Origin: Plantactinospora sp. KBS50
GTDB lineage: Bacteria > Actinomycetota > Actinomycetes > Mycobacteriales > Micromonosporaceae
Assembly (NCBI RefSeq): GCF_002285795.1
Contig: NZ_CP022961.1
Span: forward strand, 248,001 to 312,000
DNA: 64,000 bases
Direction of reading: 5' to 3'
Shown here: piece after piece, positions 33,290 to 41,394 of the stretch
Numbering within the stretch: position 1 is the stretch's first letter
Layout: each line of letters opens with the position of its first letter
Translations under genes and position numbers: made by a program
The notes under the pieces: model-generated
Databases searched by the model: none
What the model saw: the letters and a program-made list of their open reading frames with translations, nothing else
What the model was told of the DNA's origin: nothing

Positions 33290-33871
33290 TCAGGCCGGCC
33301 TGATGTACGACAGGGCGGCCCCGACCACCTCACCGAGCGGCCGGTCGGGGTGGTCCATCCAGTGCTGGATCGCGGTGCGCAGCGCGTTGAGGAAGGTGGC
33401 GGCCAGGACCCGGGACCGGAGCGTGGCGTCCGGCCGGCCCGGCATCCGGTGCAGCAGCTCGGTGGCCAGGTCCCGCTCGACGGCGCCGTACATGGAGATC
33501 TGCTGTGCGGCCAGGCCGGGATGGTTGCCGACGAGCCGGCGCCGGGTGAACCACTCCGGTTCCCGTGCGGCCTCGGCGGCGAGCCGCTCGGCGGCGTGCC
33601 GGAGTGCCGTCCACGGCTCCTCGCTCTGCGGCCGGCTCCGGACCAAGTCGATCACCGAGCGCAGCCGGACCAGGTCGGCGTGCAGCAGCGCCTCCTCCTT
33701 GCTGGCGAAGTAGTTGGAGAAGGTCCGCCGGGACACCTCCGCGGCGTCGGCTATCGCCTCCACGGTCACCCGGTCCAGGCCCTGCTCGATGGCCAGTCGA
33801 AGCGCGGCCTCGTGCAGCGCCTGCCGGGTGGCGGCCTTCTTGCGCTCCCGTAGCCCGAGCCTGTCGTCCAC
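33290..33871 (-). CDS. TetR/AcrR family transcriptional regulator
   Basis: A 193-aa repressor. The N-terminal helix-turn-helix reads VTVEAIADAAEVSRRTFSNYF, the TetR signature; the C-terminal ligand domain (from about residue 75) resembles the MftR-like C-terminal region with AATFLNALRTAIQHWMDHPD. It is divergent from a MarR-family gene and its drug exporter, with two inverted repeats in the 106-bp spacer, so it may control that exporter or itself. Confidence 0.9.
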   Translation of the reverse strand: MDDRLGLRERKKAATRQALHEAALRLAIEQGLDRVTVEAIADAAEVSRRTFSNYFASKEEALLHADLVRLRSVIDLVRSRPQSEEPWTALRHAAERLAAEAAREPEWFTRRRLVGNHPGLAAQQISMYGAVERDLATELLHRMPGRPDATLRSRVLAATFLNALRTAIQHWMDHPDRPLGEVVGAALSYIRPA

Positions 33872-33911
33872 GTCGGCAGTCTAGAGCCGAGGTGACGGTG
33901 TTCTCACTGAG

Positions 33912-33966
33912 CAAACTTGCACAGCAGGCAAGTTTGTGGAAACTTGTGTGAGGCAACCAAGTTTCC
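33912..33966. promoter_or_regulatory. Two adjacent inverted repeats with AAACTTG/CAAGTTT arms
   Basis: Site 1: CAAACTTGC (33912-33920), seven-base spacer, exact complement GCAAGTTTG (33928-33936). Site 2: GGAAACTTG (33938-33946), eleven-base spacer, exact complement CAAGTTTCC (33958-33966). Both lie in the divergent TetR/MarR promoter, the second ending just before the GAGGAGG ribosome site of the MarR gene. The shared half-site indicates a double operator, probably of the MarR protein. Confidence 0.8.
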
Positions 33967-33977
33967 GAGGAGGCGGC

Positions 33978-34475
33978 GTGGCCAACCCCAGCACCGCGGC
34001 CCAGGCGGAACTGGTCGACCGCATGCGCGACCTCACCCGGCTCGCCCGCCAGGTCCGGCAGCGCCGCACCGGGGCCAGCACCGCCGTACCCGGCGGCACG
34101 CTCGAAACCCTCGCCCACCTCGGCCAGATCGTGGACCGACCAGCCGGCTGCCACGCCAAGGAACTGGCCGTCGTCGCCGGCCTCGACCCGTCCACCGTGA
34201 GCCGGGCGGTGGCAGCGCTCGTCGCCGACGGCCTCGTCGAGCGCCACCCCGACCCGGCCGACCGGCGAGCCAGCGTGCTGGTCCTCACCGAAACCGGCCG
34301 GGCCGCGCTGGCCGCGGCCCAGCGCTGGTACGGCGACCTGCTCGACCGGGCACTCGCCGGCTGGCGACCCGAGGAGATCGACAACCTCACCCGGGCGCTC
34401 CACCGGCTCACCACGGACATCCACCAAGCCCTCGAAGACGAACCCCGAATCCCCGACCTGGAGGCCGCGCGATGA
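33978..34475 (+). CDS. MarR family transcriptional regulator
   Basis: A 165-aa winged-helix repressor: helix-turn-helix AKELAVVAGLDPSTVSRAVA and wing DPADRRASVLVLTETGR are clear. GTG 33978 is chosen for the GAGGAGG six bases upstream; an in-frame ATG-like start further up would lie inside the operator. Its stop overlaps the start of the DHA2 exporter gene (ATGA), so it is the classic regulator-pump operon in which ligand binding releases the repressor. Confidence 0.9.
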   Translation: MANPSTAAQAELVDRMRDLTRLARQVRQRRTGASTAVPGGTLETLAHLGQIVDRPAGCHAKELAVVAGLDPSTVSRAVAALVADGLVERHPDPADRRASVLVLTETGRAALAAAQRWYGDLLDRALAGWRPEEIDNLTRALHRLTTDIHQALEDEPRIPDLEAAR

Positions 34476-36214
34476 GCGCCCCGACCGCAACCACCACCGC
34501 GCAGCACGCGGAGCCGATGAGCCACCGGCAGATCCTGGAGGCGCTCAGCGGCCTGCTGCTGGTGCTCTTCGTCGCCCTGCTCAGCAGCACCGTGGTCTCC
34601 ACCGCGCTGCCCCGGATCATCGGGGCGCTGCACGGCTCGCAGACCCAGTACACCTGGGTGGTCACCGCGACCCTGCTCACCGCCACCGCGACCACCCCCA
34701 TCTGGGGCAAGCTGGCCGACCTGTTCAACAAGAAGGCGCTCGTCCAGATCTCCATCGTGGTCTTCGTCCTCGGCTCCGCCGTGGCCGGACTCAGCCAGAG
34801 CGCCGGACAGCTCATCGCGGCCCGCGCCTTCCAGGGCATCGGCGTCGGCGGCCTGCAGGCCCTGGTCCAGGTCGCCATCGCCGCGATGATCCCGCCCCGG
34901 GAACGCGGCAGGTACAACGGCTACCTCGGCGGGGTGATGGCACTGGCCACCGTGGGCGGCCCGCTGCTGGGCGGCCTCATCGTGGACACCTCCTGGCTCG
35001 GCTGGCGCTGGTGCTTCTTCGTCGGCGTCCCGGTCGCCATCGTCGCGCTGATCGTGCTCCAGGCCACCCTGCACCTGCCCACCATCCGCCGGGACAACGT
35101 GAAGATCGACTACCTGGGCGCCAGCCTGATCGCCGCGGGCGTGAGCGTGCTGCTCATCTGGGTCTCCTTCGTCGACAACTCGTTCGACTGGTTCTCCTGG
35201 CAGACCGCCGCCATGGTGGGCGCCTCGCTGCTCCTGCTCGCCCTCGCCGTACTCGTCGAATCCCGCGCGGCCGAACCCGTCGTACCCCTGAAGATCGTCC
35301 GCGAACGCACCACCGCGCTGGCCATCCTGGCGAGCGTCGCGGTCGGCATGGCGATGTTCGGCGGCGCCGTCTTCCTCGGCCAGTACTTCCAGATCGGCCG
35401 CGGCTACAGCCCGACCGAGGCCGGCCTGCTCACCATCCCGCTGATGGCCGGCGTACTGGGCGCCTCCATCGTCGCCGGCCAACTGATCACCCGTACCGGC
35501 CGGATCAGGCCGTACATCATCACCGGCCTGGTCGTCCTGGCCGCCGGCTTCGCGATGCTCGGCACCATCGACCACCAGACCTCACTGGTCTACGTCGGCG
35601 CCGGCATGTTCCTGGTCGGCGTGGGCGTCGGCATGAGCATGCAGAACCTGGTGCTGGCCGTCCAGAACACGGTGGCGCTGCGCGACATCGGCGCGGCCAG
35701 TTCGACCGTGGCGTTCTTCCGCTCCCTCGGCGGCGCCATGGGCGTATCCGTGCTCGGCGCCGTGCTCGCCCACCGGGTCACCGACCGGATCACCCACGAC
35801 CTGAGCGCCGCCGGCATCCCCGCCGACGGATCCAGCGGCGGTGGCACGCTGGACCTCGCCTCCCTGCCGGCACCGATCGCGCAGATCGTGCGCTCCGCGT
35901 ACGGCGACGCCACCGGCCACATCTTCCTGATCTCGGCCGCCATCGCGGTGCTGGGTCTGCTGGCCGCGCTCCTGTTCAAGCCGGTCACCCTGCGTACCAG
36001 CCTTGACCTGCCGGACGCGACCGCGGCGGCCGGCGAGGCCGCCGGGGCGGTGGGCGGCGCGCCGGTCCCGGAACCGGCCCCGGAACCGGCCGCGGGTTCG
36101 ACGCCGGGTTCGACCCCGGGTTCGACCCCGGACGAGGCGTCGGACGGGGTCCCGGGTGGGGCCGGTACCGGAGTCGACGGCCGGGCCGCGACCGGGAGCG
36201 CACCCCGCCGGTAG
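34472..36214 (+). CDS. DHA2-family MFS multidrug exporter (EmrB/QacA type)
   Basis: A 580-aa transporter with fourteen helices. Motif A is GKLADLFNKKALVQ, motif C the glycine/proline stretch GGVMALATVGGPLLGGLI, and YTWVVTATLLTATATTP the family-specific helix-2 entry. It exports drugs by proton antiport. The cytoplasmic tail is disordered and contains GSTPGST repeats encoded by a 15-bp tandem repeat. It is co-translated with the MarR gene and ends before a hairpin terminator. Confidence 0.9.
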   Translation: MSAPTATTTAQHAEPMSHRQILEALSGLLLVLFVALLSSTVVSTALPRIIGALHGSQTQYTWVVTATLLTATATTPIWGKLADLFNKKALVQISIVVFVLGSAVAGLSQSAGQLIAARAFQGIGVGGLQALVQVAIAAMIPPRERGRYNGYLGGVMALATVGGPLLGGLIVDTSWLGWRWCFFVGVPVAIVALIVLQATLHLPTIRRDNVKIDYLGASLIAAGVSVLLIWVSFVDNSFDWFSWQTAAMVGASLLLLALAVLVESRAAEPVVPLKIVRERTTALAILASVAVGMAMFGGAVFLGQYFQIGRGYSPTEAGLLTIPLMAGVLGASIVAGQLITRTGRIRPYIITGLVVLAAGFAMLGTIDHQTSLVYVGAGMFLVGVGVGMSMQNLVLAVQNTVALRDIGAASSTVAFFRSLGGAMGVSVLGAVLAHRVTDRITHDLSAAGIPADGSSGGGTLDLASLPAPIAQIVRSAYGDATGHIFLISAAIAVLGLLAALLFKPVTLRTSLDLPDATAAAGEAAGAVGGAPVPEPAPEPAAGSTPGSTPGSTPDEASDGVPGGAGTGVDGRAATGSAPRR

Positions 36215-36241
36215 CGGTGCGGGGCACGCCGGTCGGGATCC

Positions 36242-36273
36242 TGGATCTTGCATCCGGCGGGATGCAAAATCCA
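36242..36273 (+). terminator. Hairpin after the DHA2 exporter gene
   Basis: TGGATCTTGCATCC (36242-36255) pairs with GGATGCAAAATCCA (36260-36273) across GGCG with one mismatch in 14 pairs. It lies 28 bases after the stop codon and about 70 bases before tRNA-Lys, and probably ends the exporter transcript; no T-run. Confidence 0.7.
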
Positions 36274-36345
36274 AGATCTCGATGTGATGTCGGCCGGCGG
36301 CATGCCGAAGCCCGCGCAGGCCACGCCCGGTACCCTGGCAGCGAC

Positions 36346-36420
36346 GGGCCGCTAGCTCAATGGCAGAGCTGTGGACTTTTAATCCATAGGTTCGGGGTTC
36401 GAGTCCCCGGCGGCCCACCA
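36346..36420 (+). tRNA. tRNA-Lys (anticodon TTT)
   Basis: The 7-bp acceptor stem GGGCCGC/GCGGCCC is perfect and CCA is encoded. The D-arm GCTC..GAGC, the anticodon arm GTGGA-CTTTTAA-TCCAT with anticodon TTT, and the T-arm CGGGG-TTCGAGT-CCCCG are all present. It reads AAA and AAG lysine codons. The tail of a serine recombinase gene runs antiparallel right up to its 3' end, so the tRNA end is a likely integration site of a mobile element. Confidence 0.97.
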
Positions 36421-36833
36421 GGTTTGGCATTGCGCGAACCGGATCCGGTTCGTTGCCGTCGCCGGGGGACGTAGCAGATGTTGCCGCGTCCACCGGGACG
36501 TGCTCGTCGCGGGGTAGCCGGAATACCGGGATGGTCTCGTCGCCGATGATGCGGATCTGGGCGATCAGTTCCTCGATGATGGCCTTGCGCTCGGGTGAGT
36601 CGCCGTTGGTGATCACGTGTTCGAGGCGGGCTCGGGTCTTCGCGAGGGTGCTGGGTGACGGTGCGACGGGTTCGTCGCTGGTCAGGTCGGTGATCTCGTC
36701 CCGCAGCTCCGCGGCCAACGCTGCCGCCGTACCCTCGCGGTCGTTCGCCGTGCCCGTAGCGGCGAGCGGTGCAGTACCGCGGGCATCGCGGGGGGCCCGG
36801 TGCCGGAGTTGGTAGACAAGGTGCTCACCTGGT
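36421..36833 (-). pseudogene. C-terminal remnant of a serine recombinase next to tRNA-Lys
   Basis: The minus-strand frame is open from about 36833 and reads AALAAELRDEITDLTSDEP, RARLEHVITNGDSPERKAII and EELIAQIRIIGDETIPVFRLP, the C-terminal region of large serine recombinases, ending VRAMPNLV at the tRNA; further reading is only the tRNA complement. The catalytic domain and zinc ribbon are missing. It is the footprint of an integrated element whose tRNA-proximal end lies here. No gene is seen between 36834 and 37044. Confidence 0.7.
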
Positions 36834-37044
36834 CAAGCCTGCCAGCATTCGCCCGAAGTGGGTAGCGGCCGGACCCGGGCCCGAAAGTGCCACCACCTGT
36901 GATGTCGCTGTTCGGCCGACGATTCGCGCGCGGCTTGCCATCCCGAAAGGGCATGGCAGGAACGGCTGGGCACAGTGCCGATCGGATCCCGCAACAGGAC
37001 GAGGAGATTGACGAGGCCGCCTAAACGGCTGGCTCGCGGCGGCA

Positions 37045-37560
37045 TCAGGAAGTCGGGAACGGGTGGGTGGAGCTGCCGCTGTCTCCGGCAATTGCAGTGA
37101 TCCGTCGGGCCTCTGCGAGGATCTCGTTGTCGAGGTCCTGTTCAGTCATGTCGATGTACTCAAGAGTGTCGTACACGTCATCGAGGTCCACGAGGCGTTC
37201 GGCGATGGGAAGCCGGTCGTGGCCGATGGTGGAGTGCGCCCACGTGGCGAGGTCCATCGGTGACATCCGGCCGGCCAGCACACGTGAGGCCATGATGCTG
37301 AGGGCGGCTTCAAGCCCGGCATCGCTGCCCGCCGGATAGTGTCTGAGCCCCACATCGTCCAGAGCGGCCTCCAGCAGGTCGGGAACCTCCTCGTCCGCGT
37401 TGCGCGCGTGCACACCGGCGAGCATGGCAAGGTTCATCCCGTCGAAGCCGGCGACCAGCAGCTCGCAGCCGAGGCTGACGAGTTCGGCTGCGGTGACCTG
37501 GCCGACGCTCCACAACGCGACGGCCTCCTGGATCCGGACGAGAGCGGGATCGCGTTGCAT
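37045..37560 (-). CDS. Hypothetical protein, acidic helical
   Basis: About 171 aa from ATG 37560 (MQRDPALVRIQEAVALWSVG), or six residues more from GTG 37578. Not recognised. It is acidic, all-alpha by appearance, with LCELLVAGFDGMNLAMLAGV-like central helices and a polar tail. GC3 is lower than in core genes, consistent with an accessory origin. It is the first complete gene after the recombinase remnant. Proteins of this shape often neighbour each other in actinobacterial accessory islands as orphan immunity-like or regulatory genes. Confidence 0.55.
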   Translation of the reverse strand: MQRDPALVRIQEAVALWSVGQVTAAELVSLGCELLVAGFDGMNLAMLAGVHARNADEEVPDLLEAALDDVGLRHYPAGSDAGLEAALSIMASRVLAGRMSPMDLATWAHSTIGHDRLPIAERLVDLDDVYDTLEYIDMTEQDLDNEILAEARRITAIAGDSGSSTHPFPTS

Positions 37561-37714
37561 CCGCTCATCGTGGATCACCGCGTGCTGGACGGCACCATCA
37601 TTTCCGGGCTGCCCACACGATTCGCACAGCGAGCGGGTATGGCCGTCCCGAGGCTCACGCCCCGGGTCAGACTGCCGTCGATTCGCGATGTGCGCCGGGC
37701 GGCCCGTCTGCGTG

Positions 37715-38167
37715 CTACTGCTCGGTCTGGACTATGGCCTCCTCGGGTACCTCGTTGTGGACGAGGAGCCGGACGAGTTGATCGAGGAGATCGTCGAGGT
37801 CGCTTCGACTGGTCAGGTCGAAGTGCTTGTTGACGATCCTGTCGTCGCGCAGGCGCACGGTTTCCAGCTCCGCCTCACCGGTGCTCCAGATCATGATCTG
37901 AACCAGCCACGCTGCGGACTCCAGCTCGGCGCGGACGACAGGCTTGCCGTGATTCGGCTGGGCAGGGAACGCTCGCCAGGACATGGCCAGCCCGGACCAG
38001 ATCTCGGCGCGCTCGTCCAAGGCCGATGCGAGCGTCTGCAAGGGGAAGGTCACGACGGCGACTGTCGCATACTCCCCGTTACGCAATGGTGCCAGTTGCG
38101 TGCGCTCGCCGGTCAGCATCACTGTCACGGACGGGGATACACCGCTCTGATAGTTTCCGTCGATCAT
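37715..38167 (-). CDS. Hypothetical protein divergent from HAD gene
   Basis: A 150-aa protein of alternating strands with a C-terminal acidic helix (SRSDLDDLLDQLVRLLVHN). No family is recognised. ATG 38167 shares CATG with the oppositely oriented HAD-domain gene, so the two start codons overlap by two bases on opposite strands. A later start within SVTVMLTG is possible. Composition suggests an immunity- or chaperone-like small protein, but this is only an impression. Confidence 0.5.
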   Translation of the reverse strand: MIDGNYQSGVSPSVTVMLTGERTQLAPLRNGEYATVAVVTFPLQTLASALDERAEIWSGLAMSWRAFPAQPNHGKPVVRAELESAAWLVQIMIWSTGEAELETVRLRDDRIVNKHFDLTSRSDLDDLLDQLVRLLVHNEVPEEAIVQTEQ

Positions 38168-38699
38168 GGCCGTTACCGCAGACCGTCCGATCATGTTTCT
38201 CGACGTCGACGGCGTGCTGATCCCGTTCCGCGCCCGGCCGACCGAGCCCACCTCGGCTGAGCGATACGCAGCCCCGCCAGCCGACGATGACGAAGGCAAT
38301 CCGCTGCTGGGGCGGCTCGACCCGGAGGACGGGCACCGGCTTCGGTCGCTGGGGTGCTGGCTGGTGTGGGCGACCACCTGGATGTCGGACGCGAACGAGC
38401 AGGTCGCGCCGCGGCTCGGGCTGCCGGAACTACCCGTGGTCGACTTCCCTGATGATGACGACGAGCCCGAACACGGACTGCACTGGAAGACGCCGTTCCT
38501 CATCCGGTGGGCGGCCGGGCGAACATTCGTCTGGCTCGACGACGAGATCACCGACACTGACCGGCGATGGGTTCATGCCCACCATGAGGGGCGAGCGCTG
38601 TTGCACCGGGCTGATCCGGCCGTCGGCGTCACTCCTAACGACTTCGAGGTGATCCGCCGATGGCTGGCCGAGACGTCAGCAGCGGTCGCCGCGTCGTGA
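38166..38699 (+). CDS. HAD-superfamily phosphatase-like protein
   Basis: A 177-aa small HAD protein. The nucleophile motif is MFLDVDGVLIPF (DxDGV), WATTWMSDAN follows as motif II with Thr, and FVWLDDEITDTDRRW supplies the acidic motif IV. It resembles the HAD domain found in Swiss Army Knife RNA-repair-like proteins, here as a free-standing unit. A substrate cannot be named. ATG 38166 leaves no 5' leader because of the overlapping divergent start; ATG 38193 just before the catalytic motif is an alternative. Confidence 0.7.
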   Translation: MAVTADRPIMFLDVDGVLIPFRARPTEPTSAERYAAPPADDDEGNPLLGRLDPEDGHRLRSLGCWLVWATTWMSDANEQVAPRLGLPELPVVDFPDDDDEPEHGLHWKTPFLIRWAAGRTFVWLDDEITDTDRRWVHAHHEGRALLHRADPAVGVTPNDFEVIRRWLAETSAAVAAS

Positions 38700-38729
38700 G
38701 GTAGTCCGCACGCCGTCGCCCGCGACCGG

Positions 38730-39136
38730 TCACCAGTCGCGCCACGCATCGGTCAGCTCGCTGCGGTGACGGTCGCGGCGGGCGGTCAGCGCCGCCACGT
38801 CCACGCCGGCGTCGGTCAGGACCGTGTCGACGTACTCGGCGAGTTGCTCGCGTTCGCCGGTCTCGATCGCGCCGCATGGCTCGTCGGCGGTGTTGAGCCC
38901 GACCACGACCGTCTCGACAGCGGTCCAGATCGCCTCGTCCGAGGAGGCCGTGTCGAGGGCGGCGACGTCCCGCTCGTAGGCGGCCAGGACGGTGTCGACC
39001 GCGGCGGTGAACGCCGGGGGCCACAGGTGAATCGCATACGCGTTGGCTGGTGCCAAGGTGCCAAGGTGCCGGCGGTGACGGCGGCCTCCTGCTCGGCGAC
39101 CTTGCTCTGCCAGCCCATGGTGGGTCTCTTGATCAT
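38730..39136 (-). pseudogene. Hypothetical protein frameshifted by an 8-bp tandem duplication
   Basis: The N-terminus (MGWQSKVAEQEAAVTAG, start 39118 or 39136) is in one frame and the remainder (LAPANAYAIHLWPPAF ... LTDAWRDW, ending 38730) in another. At the switch, GGTGCCAA is repeated (39049-39070, 2.75 copies). Removing one 8-bp copy yields a continuous protein of about 133 aa reading TAGTLAPANAYAIHL. The family is a small helical protein unknown to me by name; the C-terminal part EYVDTVLTDAGVDVAAL is the best-conserved-looking piece. The gene was probably inactivated by replication slippage and could revert. Confidence 0.6.
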
Positions 39137-39320
39137 GCCTCGCAGGGTAGGAGCTGGCTATGACAGTTTCTCCCGGCAGTTCGAAACTCGCTGCTGGAGG
39201 CGGTGGTCGGCCGGACGCACCCACGGTGAGGGTGCGAACTGAGGTCTCAGCGGGGTTCTTTCGGCGGGGTGAACGGCGCGTGATTGTCGGGCTATGTAGA
39301 AGTTCCGGGAGGAGGCGCCG

Positions 39321-39957
39321 ATGACCATCTCCTCTTCCACAATCCGCCGACGAACGGCCTCGTCGCCCGCTGGGAGACGGATCGGCTACAGCGCATGGGG
39401 TTTCCTGACCGCTGGAGTCCTGGACACTCCGGACGGGTCGCGTGCCTACCACCGTGCGGTGATCGACGCTCTCCAAGACGCCGGGAACGAGATCGTGCTG
39501 CTGCAGGCCGACCGGGACCGGTGGGAGGCAGGCGTCGACTTGGACGACCGATACCGGTTCGCCGCCGGGTTGCCGGAGCTGGATGCGGTGGTGTTTGAGT
39601 GGCGGTGGCCGTTGGCGGGCCGGAACACCACCGAGTGTTGCTGCTGCCGGAGCGCTATCGCACGGTCGGGCATCAGACGTCACGGCTGTTCGAGGCCGTG
39701 ACCCAGGGTTGCCTGCCGTAGACCCCGACCGACACGGTGACCGCCGGCCGGTTCACACCACCGGAGCTGCACGTCCGCGACGGCGGCGAGGTCGTCGAGA
39801 AGCTGCACTGGTTGCAGTCGATCGCCGGGACGCCGGCCCACCGGGATCTGATCCGCGCGTGCCTGCGCCTGTTGGAGCCGTATCGGCTCAGCACCCAGAT
39901 CGCGGTCCTGCTCGACACCTTGCACACGCTCGGCGCGCCGGTAAGGAGATCACGATG
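39321..39957 (+). pseudogene. Glycosyltransferase-like gene, internally deleted and stop-interrupted
   Basis: Starts with a strong GGAGGAGG ribosome site and MTISSS, then GYSAWGFLTAGVLDTPDG, DALQDAGNEIVLLQADRD and AVVFEWRWPLAGRNT, resembling the first Rossmann half of GT-B-type glycosyltransferases. From about 39630 the continuation is in another frame (VLLLPERYRTVGHQTSRLFE), is stopped by TAG at 39717-39719 and resumes as AGRFTPPELHVRDGGEVVEK to 39957. The middle of the protein is missing. The end overlaps the next start (ATGA), so it was the first gene of a coupled four-gene operon. Confidence 0.6.
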
Positions 39958-40524
39958 ACTCTCACCCCGACGACGTTCGACACCTTCGGCGATGCGTACG
40001 TGGCGGTGCTGCGCCGCATTCACGATCAGCCGGAGTACGACACCCGAGGTCGCGGCAACGACGCCGTCATCGGCCTGCTGTGCGACACCTTCTCGTTCAC
40101 CATGGTCCAGGAACTGGCCGCCCGGCGACTCGGTGTCGATGTCGGTACCTACACCCACCATGTCGGCTCGATGCACATCAACGTCCTCGACATCGCCAAG
40201 GTCGAGGCGATCCTGGCCGAAGCCGACCGTACAACGGCTCCGACGTTCCCCCGCTCGCCGATGCCGGACACCTCGCCGGAGGAGTTGGCCACCGTGCTGT
40301 GGTGGGAGCAGGCTCTCCGGGCGGGCGGTACGACATTGACCGCCGAGGCGACCACCCGGATTCCGGTGCCCGACTACTGGCGGCAGGTGCTGCTGCTGTT
40401 CGAGGCCCACCGGCAGATCCGGCACACCGGCGACCCGATCACCGCCGACATCACCGCAGCCCTGACCGCGGGCAACCGGTGGCTGATGGCCGCCCGCTGG
40501 CCCGACCGGATCGGCGCACCGTGA
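39955..40524 (+). CDS. Thymidylate-synthase-like protein lacking the catalytic cysteine region
   Basis: Recognisable ThyA-fold ends: FGDAYVAVLRRIHDQPEYDT at the N-terminus and NDAVIGLLCDTFSFTMVQEL, LGTYTH-like VGTYTHHVGSMHIN in the core. The stretch between DTRGR and NDAVIG, about 100 residues that in the family hold the catalytic cysteine and folate/dUMP contacts, is absent, giving 189 aa instead of about 290. The frame is kept, so the protein could be made but should not methylate. Intact relatives can also be nucleotide hydroxymethylases. AAGGAG at 39942-39948 and ATGA/GTGA overlaps with both neighbours show a coupled operon. Confidence 0.6.
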   Translation: MTLTPTTFDTFGDAYVAVLRRIHDQPEYDTRGRGNDAVIGLLCDTFSFTMVQELAARRLGVDVGTYTHHVGSMHINVLDIAKVEAILAEADRTTAPTFPRSPMPDTSPEELATVLWWEQALRAGGTTLTAEATTRIPVPDYWRQVLLLFEAHRQIRHTGDPITADITAALTAGNRWLMAARWPDRIGAP

Positions 40525-41025
40525 ACCCCGACGGCTGGCGCTGGTGGACAGTGATCCTGCTCAAACCCGACTGCCTCGCCCGTGACCTGCTCGGCCCGGT
40601 CCTGACCGCCGTCGAGCAGGAACTACAGGTGGTCGACGTCTGCTGCGTCTTCCCCACCGAGGAAGAGATCTTCACCCACTACGCCGACATCCTGCCGCTG
40701 TCCACGCAGCTCGGCCGGGATGTGCCCGCCGAACTGCGGCGCATCTACGTCGGCCGGCAGGCCGCCGTCGCCCTCGGCTACGGCCTCGACGCCGCGCCGC
40801 GGCTTCGGCCCGACCGGCCCGGCCGCCGCCGGACCGGACACCATCCGCGGCCAGTTCGCCGCCGACAGCCTCGAGAAGGCGATAGCCGAAGGCCGCCTGA
40901 TCGACAACCTCATCCACAGCTCCGACAGCACCGAGGTCGTGCCCCGCGACTTCGGCATCTGGTACGGCCCGGCCAAGAAACACCTGCTCCGCGCCCCGCA
41001 CACCGTGAACGGAGACCCTCGATGA
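40521..41025 (+). pseudogene. Nucleoside-diphosphate-kinase-like gene, frameshifted
   Basis: GTG 40521 (overlapping the previous stop as GTGA) opens NPDGWRWWTVILLKPDCLAR, the NDK opening strand, and runs to GYGLDAAPR. The NDK-like remainder, FGPTGPAAAGPDTIRGQFAA, DSLEKAIAEGRLIDNLIHSSDS, lies in the +1 frame and ends at 41025 overlapping the radical SAM start. The catalytic histidine (normally NVIHGSDS, here NLIHSSDS) is kept, in the shifted part. One surplus base near 40790-40810 accounts for it. The native enzyme would phosphorylate a nucleoside diphosphate or analogue. Confidence 0.65.
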
Positions 41026-41394
41026 CCATCATCCCGGACCTCGACAGCGGCCCGAGAACACTGCGCTTCATGCCGGACGCGCTGAAGGCCGGCCTGGATC
41101 CGTACATGGCGCAGTACGTCGGCTACCGCAAGAGCGGCCTGTCGCTCAACCACATCATCGGCTGCCCGCTGGACTGCGGGTACTGCGTACGCCACTTCTG
41201 GGGCAACTTCGACGTCAGACAGCCCCAACTGCTCGTCCCCACCGAGCAGGCGATCGAGGACCTGATCGGTCACGAGGCGTTCCAGCCGCACGTCACCCCG
41301 ATCCAGCTGTTCAACAAGGCCACGACCCGTTCCTGCCCGGCGTCAAACCGCACCTGTTCCAGGTCCTGAATAGTCTCGACGCGCGCGGCCTAAC
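41022..41394 (+). pseudogene. Radical SAM protein, 5' part only
   Basis: The cluster motif GCPLDCGYCVRHFWGN (C-x3-C-x2-C) is intact about 45 residues in. The frame breaks at KATTRS; one extra base at about 41322 restores LFNKATDPFLPGVKPHLFQV, and sequence typical of this radical SAM group continues to SLDARGLT at about 41392, where it changes abruptly into a helicase. The rest of the barrel and C-terminus are lost. ATG 41022 overlaps the NDK-like stop. It would have used S-adenosylmethionine radicals, perhaps on a nucleoside. Confidence 0.7.
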
